This document shows, piece after piece, positions 1 to 11,150 of a stretch of DNA of 64,000 nucleotides. The notes under the pieces are model-generated. The model saw only the letters and a program-made list of their open reading frames with translations, was not told the origin of the DNA and made no database searches. The translations under genes were made by a program, and so were the position numbers. Each line of letters starts with the position of its first letter. The stretch's first letter is position 1. The DNA is from Blastocladiella britannica (Eukaryota; Blastocladiomycota; Blastocladiomycetes; Blastocladiales; Blastocladiaceae). The stretch is from NCBI GenBank assembly GCA_025349905.2, contig MU624550.1:1-64000 (forward strand). Reading direction: 5' to 3'.

Positions 1-179
1 CTTTTCAAGCTGTGTGTGGCGAAGAGAAGTGACGGTTTCAGCCCACTACGACAGCGCTGGGGCCTCGCTCGGCACATGCGTAATTTTTGGCCCGGAGCTT
101 GGCCCCATCAATAGTCGGCCAGCGCCCCTCCTCTTCGTTCCCTTCTTCCTTTCACAAAAAAAATAACCATAAAAGAAAA

Positions 180-1410
180 ATGACCAACGACCAACTCATC
201 AACCCCGGCTTTGGCGAGTGGGTAACGCTCTCGGACGGCTACACGGTCTTTTCGCGCACCTGGAGCGTACCGGTACTGATATATTCCCATACCAAATTAT
301 AGAATTGAGACTTTACTAAATAACACAATTGGCAGGAATCGACGCCGCTGGTGGCCACGCTCACCTGGGTCCACGGCATTGGAGAGCATGTGACGCGCTA
401 CGACCACGTCTTCCAGCAGTATGCCGCCGCGGGCATTGCCACCACCGCACACGACCAGCGCGGGTTTGGCCGCACTGCTGCCAAGCACGGCAAGCGCGGA
501 AACAATGGTGGGTGGAACAAGGTGATGAGCGACATTCGCGAGATCATTGAGCGCTCGTCCGTCGACGGCGTTCCCCGGTTCCTTGGCGGCCAGTCCATGG
601 GTGGTATGTTTTTTTTAAGAAGTTGGGAGCTTGGCTCCGTCTCAGTTTTATAATTCTCATATGACAACACAGGCATGATCGCTCTAGATTTCCACCTCAA
701 GTACGGCGCTGAACTTGGCCTCGCTGGCGTTCTCATTACCTGTACGTTTCAAGCTTTTTTCCAACGATACCATATCGTGTTGACCAAAACCAACAAAAAT
801 AGCCCCCGCCATCTCCACTTGGCCTTCGGCTCGCCCACCCGCACCGGTGATCTCGTTCCTGAAACAAGTGGTCAAGCTCGCCCCCAACTTTGCCATTTCC
901 AACCCTGTCCCGGCCGCCCAGCTCACGTCGGATGCGGAATTGGTGCACCTGATTGAGACGGATCCGCTCATGCACGCCAAAATGACGCTTGCGCTCGGCG
1001 ACGCGTTCCTGACCAAGGTCGGCCCGCACCTCGACAGCGAGGAAGGTGCACAAGCTGCTCCCGCGCACATTCCGCTGCTGCTGACGCACGGCGAGCTCGA
1101 CCGCGTCACGTACCCGCCCGCAACCAAGACGTACGCCGAGCGCGCAACCCAGGTGCAGGACCTGACGCTCGTGACGTACCCCGACGGGCTGCACGAGCTG
1201 CACAATGAGCCGCACATCAAGGACGAGGTGGTGCGCGAGTACATCAAGTGGATCCTGGCGCGCGTCGCTGGTCCCGTGCCTGGCCGTCGCCTGGGTACGT
1301 CGTGGACTGAGAAGGCCGCTCCTCGCGCATTGGAGGTGGAGGAGGGTGTCGCCGGCCAAGAAGCCATCCCGGAAATTGCAGTAGAGGTGGCTGTTGTGGC
1401 CGCCGTTTGA
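180..1410 (+). CDS. Monoacylglycerol lipase-like serine hydrolase (4 exons)
   Basis: Predicted to release fatty acids from monoacylglycerols. Exons 180-266, 336-603, 673-741 and 803-1410 give 343 aa, close to the roughly 300 aa usual for the family. The product has an HGIGEH oxyanion-type motif, HDQRGFG, and the nucleophile elbow GQSMGG (Ser near residue 116, at the exon 2/3 border). An Asp in HGELDRVT (about 241) and a His in DGLHEL (about 272) complete the triad; spacing matches known MGLs. The introns are GT-AG, 61-70 nt; intron 1 has a CTTACTAA-like branch site (ctttactaaa). The ATG at 180 was chosen because the protein starts there with the usual short lead before the first beta strand. 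No signal peptide or membrane segment is evident. The C-terminal tail after about residue 310 is longer than usual and poorly conserved. The exon structure is supported by continuous homology-like sequence over all junctions. Confidence 0.86.
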
Positions 1411-1685
1411 TAGATCCACGTTAACGTGACAAAATAGAAATGCGGAAATTTCCCACTCGACATGTGATATATCGTAACTTTTCACATGGGGCACACTCCA
1501 CCTGCAAAAGTTTTTTTCTTTTTTTCTTCTCAAGTTTCGCTTGGTCGTTGCGCCGCTCAAGGAGGACAAGGTTCGTAAAGAGGTGAAGAATAAAACCCCT
1601 CCTCATCGCCCCTCGTCTGCTTGATTCTTTGCAGCACCAAGTCTGAATCCTCCCGACACTCAATCCCAGTCAATAACCACCCGCA
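1411..1685. other. Intergenic region with palindrome and pyrimidine tract
   Basis: Gap between the lipase stop and the first secreted gene. A perfect 12-bp palindrome (CACGTTAACGTG, 1417-1428) lies just after the stop, and a T/C-rich tract lies at about 1508-1535, followed by the likely 5' leader of the next gene. No gene is seen. Confidence 0.5.
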
Positions 1686-2985
1686 ATGCAACTCCTCTCT
1701 GCCCTTTCCCTTATTGCTCTCCTGGCGACCCAGGCCTCGGCTGCGATCCTGGACCAGTACTCTTTCAACTTTGGCGGCACGGGCTCGGTTTCCCCTACCG
1801 TCAAAAATGTGAACCTGGCCGACGCCGGTTACGTTGAGGTTATTGACCTGTGCGTCTAGTCGTGTTTTTCCTTGCTTCCTCATTTTTGCTGATATAAAAC
1901 ATCAACTGGAGAAAGGCAATGCACAGGCGATCAGTTCGAAATTTTTGACAATGGAGTGTCTCTTGGTTCGTGTTGAGTAATTCGTTCTTCTTTCCATTCC
2001 CCTTGACCAATGGAAAATGTGGATCGATATATAGGCATCACCTCCACTCCTGCGGCAAACCAATGCATTTACCCGTCGGTTGCGGACGCGTGGACCAACC
2101 TCCAGTTCTCGCGTGGCGTGTTCTACCTGGCGCCTGGTGCGCACTCAATCAGCATCAAGATGTACAGCAGCCCCTACGGCGGTGGCTCCTCTGTCGCGAT
2201 CATTGGCACCGGCACCAACACCGCCGACTTTATTGACCAGTCGACGATCCCGTCGTGGGCGGTGGTCACGAACGGCCTTCCGAATGCCAAGGTGCAGACG
2301 CGCGCTGCTGCTGCCGCGATCTGCGCCAGCAAGGGCATGATCCTGGCCGCGCCGACCAAGCAAACTTGGGACGCCGTTGCGGCTGGTACGCAACTCTCTC
2401 TTCGTCTTTTCATAGCTCGGATCCTGACAATCAAAATCAAACCAAATAACAGCCCTGCAGTCCAGCCCGGCGATCGTGGCCCCGTCGTCGACGGTGATTG
2501 TGTCGTCGTGGGATGGCAACGACTATGGCGGTGCTGATCTGGCGCTGACCGTCATCAAGGGCGCCAAGCCGTCCGTGGGAGGTCTTACTCTTGCGGCCGC
2601 GCCGGCGTACCCGCTGTGCCAGAAGGATCCCAGCCAGACGCAGACCCCTGCGTACCAGCCCGTTGTCATGGACGCCAACATTGCCGTTGTGGGTCCGGCT
2701 GGCGATGCCTCCAAGCTCGTTGATGCGTGTGCCAAGGTCAACATGGTGCCGTACCTGGCGACTGCTTTCGACCCGACCACATGCAAGCATGTCAGCGACC
2801 TGGTGTTCCAGGCGTCCGGCCAGAACTCGCAGGCGTATATTGCCGGCTGGAACGAGCCCGATAACTACCTTTACGCCATCAACACTGGTGCGACCGGCGG
2901 ATCGTGCACCGTGACCCAGGCCACTGGCGGCTCGCACTACTACGTGTGCCAGAAGAAGGCGGTTGCCAAGCGCTCCGAGCTCTAA
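1686..2985 (+). CDS. Secreted protein, copy 1 of tandem pair (beta-sandwich plus two C-type-lectin-like modules)
   Basis: Exons 1686-1849, 1916-1965, 2035-2385 and 2453-2985 give 365 aa. The first 19 or so residues are a signal peptide (MQLLSALSLIALLATQASA). Then comes a domain with GYVEVIDL, CTGDQFEIFDNGVSLG and FYLAPGAHSISI, the pattern of small secreted fungal beta-sandwich proteins. Two C-terminal stretches each run from an Ala/Cys helix to a Trp-rich core and end in PLCQK or YVCQK, which resembles degenerate C-type lectin folds; this is inference. The protein ends KRSEL. Function unknown; an extracellular or wall-surface binding role is plausible. Exon phases are identical in the downstream paralogue. 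Exon 3, intron 3 and early exon 4 are almost identical to that copy, while the rest is divergent. Confidence 0.8.
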
Positions 2986-3300
2986 GTTTTGGGTGATCTC
3001 TTCCGTTTTGTTTTGGATTTTTGTTTTGAAATTGTCAAGGAGCGAACGTGAATGAACAATGAGTTTTCAGCAAAGTGTATTTGCTGCATTCGTGCCGCAA
3101 AACAGTACTCCCCCGGATGCGCGCTTTCCCGCGTCGCACGTGTTGGGGTCAAAAAAACAGTTCGCGCTTTGCTCAGACTTTCCAGCAACATAAATAGCGG
3201 AGACTCCCTCGCCCTGTCCTTGCCGCTTGATTGCAACTGCGACCGAATCCTTTGAACCTCCATCAATATCAATCATCAATATCAATCATCAATCGACCAA
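2986..3300. other. Intergenic promoter region of second secreted gene
   Basis: 315 bp between tandem paralogues. An AT-rich ACATAAATAG element near 3188 is the best TATA-like candidate. The 5' leader carries a short tandem repeat just before the ATG. No gene is seen; the upstream sequence is not similar to that of copy 1. Confidence 0.5.
3261..3293 (+). repeat. 13-bp tandem repeat in 5' leader
   Basis: The unit catcaatatcaat occurs twice in full and once in part (7 bp), ending 7 bp before the ATG at 3301. It is absent before copy 1. Confidence 0.85.
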
Positions 3301-4593
3301 ATGAAGCTCCTCTCCACTCTCTCTGCGCTTGCTCTGCTGACTCTTTCGGCCAAGGCCGCGGTCCAGACACGGTGGGACTTTAGTTTTGGGGGCGCCGGCT
3401 CCATTGGCTCCCCTGGCCACTCGCAGGTTCTTAGTGAACCGGGCTACGTCGAAATCTTTGATCTGTGCGTTGTTCGCAGCAGGCTCAGTTTTCGTTTGTA
3501 AACTCACTGCTCCCAATGTAGGTACTGTTCGGGCGATCAATTTGAGGTGTATGACAACGGCGTGTCCATTGGTACGACTGCCTTTCTTGGCTTATATTGA
3601 TCAAACCATTGATCGAAAAACGAACAGGTGTCACCTCCACCCCCGTTTCGGATGGCTGTGCGAGTAGCACTGGCTCGGTGAATGACGCCTGGGGCAACCT
3701 CAAGTGGTCGCGCGGCGTGTTCTACCTGGCTCCTGGATCGCACTCCATCACCGTCAAGGCCGTGCAAAGTCCGTTTGGCAGCGGCGGTGCTTCTGGCATT
3801 ATTGGGACTGGCAACAACGCGGCCAATTTCATTGACCAGTCGACGATCCCGGCGTGGGCGGTGGTCACGAACGGCACCCCGAATGCCAAGGTGCAGACGC
3901 GCGCTGCTGCTGCCGCGATCTGCGCCAGCAAGGGCATGATCCTGGCCGCGCCGACCAAGCAAACTTGGGACGCCGTTGCGGCTGGTACGCAACTCTCTCT
4001 TCGTCTTTTCATAGCTCGGACCCTGACAATCAAAATCAAACCAAATAACAGCCCTGCAGTCCAGCCCGGCGATCGTGGCCCCGTCGTCGACGGTGATTGT
4101 GTCGTCGTGGGATGGCAACGACTATGGCGGTGCTGATCTGGCGCTGACCATCATCAAGGGCGCCAAGCCGTCCGTGGGAGGTCTTACTCTTGCGGCCGCG
4201 CCGGCGTACCCGCTGTGCCAGAAGGATCCCAGCCAGACGCAGACCCCTGCGTACCAGCCCGTCACCATGGACTCGAACTTCGCGGTCGTGGGTCCCATCG
4301 GCAGCGCCAGCCAGCTGTCCGACGCGTGCGCCAAGGTCAACATGGTGCCGTTCCAGGCGACGGGCGCGGATCCGGCCGGGTGCAAGGCGGCGAGCTCGCT
4401 CGTCTTCCAGGCTGCTGGCCAGAACTCGCAGGCGTGGATCGGTGGGTGGGATGGCGCTTCCAACTTCCCGTATGTGGTGTCGACGGGCGCCACCGGCGGC
4501 TCGTGCACCGTCAATGCCGGCGACGTTTCCAAGAGCCAGTACTTTGTGTGCCAGAAGCCTGCTACTGGCGCTGCCAAGCGCTCCGAGCTCTAA
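3301..4593 (+). CDS. Secreted protein, copy 2 of tandem pair
   Basis: Exons 3301-3464, 3522-3571, 3628-3984 and 4052-4593 give 370 aa. Same design as the gene at 1686: signal peptide (MKLLSTLSALALLTLSAKA), beta-sandwich-like domain with CSGDQFEVYDNGVSIG and FYLAPGSHSITV, then two Cys/Trp-containing modules ending PLCQK and YFVCQK. The C-terminus is again AKRSEL although the preceding 20 residues differ. Intron positions and phases (2, 1, 1) are the same in both copies, so they arose by tandem duplication. Introns 1 and 2 have diverged beyond recognition, but intron 3 (3985-4051) differs from its partner at one base. No enzyme motif is visible. Probably secreted or cell-surface; the ligand is unknown. 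Confidence 0.8.
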
Positions 4594-4750
4594 ATTCGTC
4601 TTGTCTCCCCCCTTATTCTGCTTTTTCTTCCCTTTGACGCAGCCAATCCACTTTTTCTCTCGCTGAAAGTCAGTCAATGAATTTTTCAATATTTTTCAAC
4701 AAGAGGCGATTGATTGGTCGATCAAAGAAGAAAGGACCATTAAAAACAAA

Positions 4751-7700
4751 TCACAAGTCATTGTACACGCTGACCAAGCGACGGAACCGAGCCGCCTCAT
4801 CGCTGGCATTATTGGCCTCGTACCACCCAGCCATGGCCTCTGCGTACGCCTTGATCGGCGCTCGCGCCGCTTGGAGCCACTGCCGAACAGATTCGGTCGG
4901 GCCGCGTAGTTGGAGCTCGCACAGAGCCGCGCGAGCCGCGGCCCGCTTGCCACACGCATGCAACCAAGCTGGTGCCGACACCGGCACCGTGCCCACAAAC
5001 GACCCGGGCGGCGGCCGCAAGAGATCGGTGGCGGTATTGGCGGCGTTGCGCGCGTGCTCGAGTGCTTCGGTGAACTGGCCCACCGAAAACAGCGCCTCGG
5101 CCAACCCGGCCCGGGCGCGCACTCCGTCGGCGGACGCGAGCGCGGGACTGGCCAACGCGGCGCGGTAGTGCGCCTCGGCATTGGCCGGGTCCGAGACCAG
5201 CGCACAGTCGCCGAGCCCGGCGTTGGCAGCCGCCGTCAACGGCCCACCGCCGGATAGCGCTGCCGCGTAGTGCAGCCGAGCGCGGGCCACATCGCGCGGG
5301 ACTTGGTTCACTGGTGCCGCGGCCGGGTTGGTGGGCGACCGAAGCGACGAAGGCGGCGACATGGCCGATGCTGGCCCGGTGATGGCACTGCCGCGAATGT
5401 ATATATCGCCCAAAAGCAAATGGGCAGCGGCAACATTCTGCGTTGCTGCGAGCGGGTGCAAGACGCGCAGCGCACCGACCGTATCGCTCTGCCGGATCAG
5501 CCCGCGAGCGTGTTCCAGGTGCTGCTCAATCGCCGCCGCTGCTGCAACTTCGATCGGGACCAACGGAACCGGGTATGGTGCCCCCGCTGGGTAAATGGCA
5601 GTAGATACGCCCATTGGCTGCCCGGCGATGGCCGAGGACGAATTTACCGCAACGGGCAGCGAAATGCTGGCCTTGAATTGGTCTACTTCTCCCCGTTCCA
5701 GGCTCGGGTGGACGATCTTTGCTGGCGAGCGTGACGCAGACGAAAAGCGATCTTTCAGGCGGCGCATGAGCGGCGGGGACTTGGGCGACGACGCGCCCAC
5801 AGACGCTGCTGTTGCTTGCTGCTGTTGCAGGGTGGAGGTTCGTCGCTCGGCCGCCGTTTGGGTCGTCGTTGTTGAGATGGTGTGCTCTTGCAAGTGCTGA
5901 CGCTGCTGCTGTCGTTCTTGTTGTTGTTGCATGTGCTGATACGAGGCAACCGATGTTGGGCGCACAGTTGACGCGCGGCGGTCCGGTTCGCGGCCTTCGC
6001 GGTACATGTTAACGCCATCTACCGCCGACGAGTCAGACATGCTCCAAGTGGCGGTGGTCTCCGTCTCTGGCGACATGCGGCCGCCGCCGCCGGAAACGCC
6101 TGCGTGATACGAGTGGTGCCGAGGAGCGGCGTGGTGGCGGCGGCGATCCACTTCTGAGGGAGTCGGGTCGGTTTCCACTGCAACCGAGCGCAAAGTGTGC
6201 GCGGTACGGTCGACAGCACTTGAATGGTTGTGCGCCGCAGTGGTTGTATCATGGTGTCGCAGTTGAACATGGTGCTGCTGCTCCTTTTGTTGATGCAACT
6301 GGTGCTCCGTGTGCAGTGTCGATGTATCCGTGGTTGAGTGCACCGTGTGTCGGGACGATTTCGAGCCAGCGGTCGCAGATTGGCGTACAGAGTGGGCTCG
6401 GGCAAGGTCGTCGGCACTCATGGCAGTGGCTGCATCGGTCGAGTTGGATTCATCGATGCGATAGCGTACGGTGCTGCCTCCATGACCGCCACTGCCTCCC
6501 GACGCTCGGCGGTCAGGGGAGGATGGCGAGGTTTTGAGGATACCGCGGTACGTTGGCATAGGCGTGCTTGCGGGTGCGCTGTTGCGAGCGGCTGACGGAG
6601 CGCCAGCGCCAACGGCGGCCGTGGTCGTTGTGACACCACCATTTGTCGTCACCCGCGTGGTGGACGCTGTGGTCGTCGTCGCCGCCGTCGTTGCTTCTAC
6701 TGCTGCTGCTGTCGCAAACGTGGAGCCAAATGGGCGAGCACCGACTCTCTCGGGCGATGGCTCGCGGTCGAGGCTATCCCGGGCCTCTTCGTAAATGCCA
6801 GAGGCCTCCACAGTCCCAGAAACGCGTTCTTGGTGGTGATCGGTGCTGAAACGGGAGACGGAGCTGCGGTGACGAAGAGATACGACAAGCGACATATCAG
6901 ACTGACTGGCCTCGTCATCATCATTGTCGTCCTCGCCAGCATGGTTGTGGAATCGAGATGATGGCGATCGCGACGAGGGCCGCACTGGGACGTCTTCCTC
7001 CTCGTATCCGTGCGAAGGAAGATCGGGCGACCAGGTGCGACGACGGTTAGGGTCAGCGTGAACGGTTGCCCGAATGGGGGATGGCGGGCTGGGAGGAGCA
7101 GCGGATCGAGCCGCATCGATAACGTCGCGAATGACGGAGCAAAGATCTGCGAGCTCGGTCGCAATCGCGTTAAAGTTGGGGCGAATGCTCGGCACGGCCG
7201 ATGTACAGGCGTCCACGAGCGATAGCAGCTTGTCAATCTCGGCTTCCACCACTATTTGAAATCGTGCCTGGTCAATAATCCAAGTTATGCAATAATGAGA
7301 AAAAAAAAGACGCACGCTCAGGGCACCCGTCCACGAGTACGCGTTCAACGCGCTCCAAATCAACGTGCTCGTGCCCGCCGTGACCGCGAACATTCATGCG
7401 AAACACGTGCGCGCCTTCTGATGCGCCGACGAGCAGCTCCCACAGCAGCACGCCAAACGAAAAGATGACCGACGGCCACCATCCACCCTGAAGCTCGCCC
7501 ACAACCATGCCGAAAGCATCCCGCTCGACCGTGAGCTCCCACTCGGGTGGCGAGTACCGGCCACGCACGGGGACGGGCGATGACTGCCACAGCCCCAACA
7601 GCTTGACCGACTGGAGCCCATGTGCAAACGAGCTGAATCCGTCAATGACAATCACATTTTGCGCCGAGACGTGCTGGTGTGGGACCGCGTGCGCTTGGAG

Positions 7701-10700
7701 CACAGCCAGGGCTGCGGCAATCGACTGGGCCGCTCCCAGTGCGTCTTGGACTGTCCATGGGCGGCTGTAGGCCGTCAAGGGCGTTCCCGCATCGGTGACA
7801 AGGTACCAGGGCGATCTTTGCAATGCGGCGTCTTTGTTGCGGTGGGGTTTCGAGCCGTCGCCATTGCCGACCTTGTCATCTTTCTCTTCTTCTTCGTCCT
7901 CCTCCTCGTCAAGGTCGGGAAGTAGGCCGGCGCGCGGGACGAGTCCAACGACAGAGACGAGTCCGGGGGTTGGCGCCAGCCCGCCCGCGAGAGCAATGCG
8001 AGTAAGCGTCTCCTCGGAGCCGTCTGGGAGTCTATGCAGGTGAACCGGGTTGCCGCACCATGTCGCCGTGCCCACAATCCCCAAGACGTGGGAAACGTCA
8101 CTGCTATCCACATGATTCGAGTTTGTGCTCCATGACGCGTGCGCAAGCTTGACGCGCATAAGCGAGGCCGGCGACAAAAAGAGCCGATCCGCAACCACAG
8201 CCGCTGTCGTCTCTGCAAACACCGAGCGGGTATCGAGTAGCAGCGCGTGCATTGGTTGGTCCAGCCGCCGCAACTCGGCGAGATCAGCTGGTGACCACAG
8301 GGTCAGATCGACGCCTGTTTTTTTTCATTTTCATTTGTTAGTGAGAGGTGGTGATCCAATGCAAACAAAAAACAATCATACCAAGATCACTGACGCAGGC
8401 AGCCAAACGCAGTTGCATGGTCCGTGCCGTCGCCATGAATGCCACGACCGCTTCGTCCGTCACAAATGGCATTTCCTTCCCCTCAGCAAGCGCCTCGACC
8501 AGCGCAGCCGCATCATCGAGCATCAGTAGCAGGTCATTGAACCGGTCGGCAAAACTGTACTGGGCGGCATACTCGCGATGGAGCTCGTCGCGGTCCTGGC
8601 TCTCCTTTTTCGACCGGTTGCTGGCGGTTGGCAGGGCAGCAGCAGGGATTCGGGCAACCGAGTAGACCCGAGCGTACGCCTCGCGGACGCGGTGGTGCAC
8701 CGGCTGACTGTACCGGAAGCGCTTGCGCACTGCATTCATGGCCGCTTGCATGTCATCCGCGAGCCGGACCGCATGGGCACGACCAATCGCGGCCAGAACC
8801 GGAGCAGCGCCAGCCGAGCCGCCAATCGTGCCGCGCGTGGCGGTCGTGCCGCCCGCACCTTTGGCCGCCTTGTACACGCGCTGCTCAAGTCCGACGGCAA
8901 GGTACATCCACCCGGCGAGCTTCCACGCAATGTAGTCGGCAATCGTCAAGGCTCCGAGAGGGGCAGAGGACGGGGAAGTCAGGGTCAGGAGGCCGTTGAC
9001 CTGGTCAGCGCGCCCGAGCACAAGCGACAGCGTGGCGGGCGTCAAGCCCTCGTCGGGTAGATCCAAGTCGCTCAGCTGCCAGATCGGATCAACGTCGGCC
9101 GTGTCTTTGGGACCCTCGGTGCTGCGCTCGGAGTGAAGCGTTTGGGCGAGCCAAAGTGCGAGGGAGACCATGGCATCGCGTTTACGGCTCCCGCCCGATG
9201 TCGCCGAGGAAATAGTAGATCCCGTGACCGAGCCTGTCACCGAGCCGTCGTTTGCAAACGCCGTTGCGAGATAGGCAGATGATGTTGAGCGATAGGACGC
9301 GGCCCTGACGTTGGAAGAGGCTCGCGGTCCAAACGCGGCCTTGGGGAGGACCGTGGACCAAGGGGTGGAATCGCGGCTTGCTTGGCTGGAAGCACGCATC
9401 GTGCTGGCGCTGATGGAAGTAAAATACTCGACAAGTCCATCCACAAACGCGACCAGTGGGACTTCTTCGGGCCAGCTGATATTTTATTTCATGTTTGTAC
9501 TTGGTTAGCTCGAGCAGCGCGGTGCATTTGACAAATTATATATATGAATACGGACCGGAACCCGAGCCACATGGATCGCACTTCAGTGACAACCTCGTCC
9601 GACTGGAGAAATGAGGGCGCGTGGGGGTCATACGGGCTTGAAAAGCTCGGCTCTGAGCGGGGAACTCCCATGGCCGCTTCGACGACACCGGCAATGCGCG
9701 GATCGGCACCGTCTTGGCGCATTGCCTGTGCAGCAAGCATGGCATACCGAGCAACGGCACGCTGCGCGCGCTCACCCGCCTGGCCAGCGGCCGTAGCGCC
9801 ATCGTTGCCCGACTCGTAGTCATTGTCCTCGTCGCCCTCGTCGTCACTGCCGGCCAGACCTCCAGACCGCTGCTGCTGACGATGGGTTTCGGATGACAAG
9901 TTGCCGGAGCCGGAGCGTGCACTCAAAAGCCCCGTGGCGACAGCGGCCTCAACGGCCTCCAGCGCGGCAAATGCGACCGCCACTACATCGTCCGCTGCAG
10001 CCGACACGGCACCACGCAAACCCCGAAGCCGCGCGGGCATGGCACTGACGGTAGCAGCGTGGGCGGCTGCCGCAGCAACCACTGCACGCGCGCGCCGGTT
10101 GTCGGAGCCGGCGGCAGCAGCGGCAAGGATCGCAGTGGCCAACGTGGCAGCACGGCGAACTAGAGCAGGGGGGCACGTGGCGGGTGGCAGCGTCGCGGCG
10201 GCATCTACCAGCTGGAGGTACCCGGTGGCGGCGGGAAACGTGTCGCGGAGCAAGGACTTTGCCGCGTCGAGTGCCGGGTGCGTCCACAGCGATGCCAGCA
10301 GCCTCTCGGAGGTGGATTCTTGCGGCACATCGTGAGGGACCGATGCGTATTGCTGCTGCTGCTGCTGGTGTTGGTGCTGGTGGTGAGCGGTAGCCAATGC
10401 GTGCTGGGCAAGCAAAGAGTTACGGAGGGACGAGTGCGACGGCGGCTTGCGGAGGGATGGGGGCGGACGCAAGTACGGCGCATAGGCCGTGTACTCGGCC
10501 GACTCGGGCGGTGTAGGTCCAGCGATTGGAATCCCCGATCGGCTGTCATGTGCAACGGGATCACTTCCCTGGCGTAAAGCATCAAGGCGACGCAGCATGC
10601 TCGAATCACTTGGGATTGCTCCAATGGATGCAGATGGAGCTGTGCGATCGGCAGCTGCTTGAGCGTCATAAAACTCGTCACCGCCGTGACTGCCATATTG

Positions 10701-10964
10701 AGGGTGGTATTGAAACTCTGTAGATCCCGCCATGGCGGCGCTAGTGGAGGTGGTGTTTGTGGTCAAAGTCGCCTTGATCGTCCCAGCCTTGGACGTGCCC
10801 ACGGCATTGTATCGCGTCTCGCGGACCGGCGAAAGCGCTGGTTGCATCTTGAATGACGCGATGGACGGACGGGTGCGAACGGTTGTTGCTGCATCCTGAC
10901 CACGGTGAGTCGCTTGCCGCGGCGACGGATCGCGCGCAGGCGGCTGTGACTGGCCGGTGATCAT
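4751..10964 (-). CDS. Giant pseudokinase / Sel1-repeat fusion protein (about 2004 aa)
   Basis: Likely exons 10964-9562, 9475-8382, 8314-7314 and 7267-4751. The N-terminal 470 residues are low complexity with an Ala-rich helical part. Residues about 470-830 are helical. Residues about 833-1230 resemble a protein kinase with broken catalysis: the HRD position reads HQH in HQHVSAQNVIV, the DFG position reads LGL, APE is PPE, and the C-lobe FSFGVLLWELLVG is retained. A long Ser/Thr/Gln-rich linker follows, then Sel1/TPR-like helices at the C-terminus (AAAHLLLGDIYIRG, ARARLHYAAAL, GLAEALFSVGQFTEALEHA). Such proteins are usually signalling or scaffold factors; Sel1 proteins of the Skt5/Chs4 type activate chitin synthase, but that link is speculation here. 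The ATG at 10964 is the first in frame. The last intron lacks a clean GT donor (see findings). Splitting into two genes is possible, but the phase-2 junction at 9562/9475 (RSMWLG-WPEEVP) is clean. Confidence 0.7.
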
Positions 10965-11150
10965 GGTTTTTTTAATGCTTATTATCTGAGGTCGCAAGGT
11001 TGCAAGATTTCCTTTTCCGTCGCTGTTATCGAGTCAAGCGGGCAAGAAAGAGGATGCAAAAATGCGATGCGATCAAGAGCGTTCAAAAAAGTCGAAGTTG
11101 CCGCTTTTCACATCATGTAAAAAAAAAAAAAAGGCAAGTGGCGTGCGTAT

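Noticed and set aside
7268..7393. Upstream extension of the last pseudokinase exon as coding
   Set aside because: The residues are in a different frame from the preceding exon, and the kinase C-lobe pattern continues in the other frame up to about 7314.
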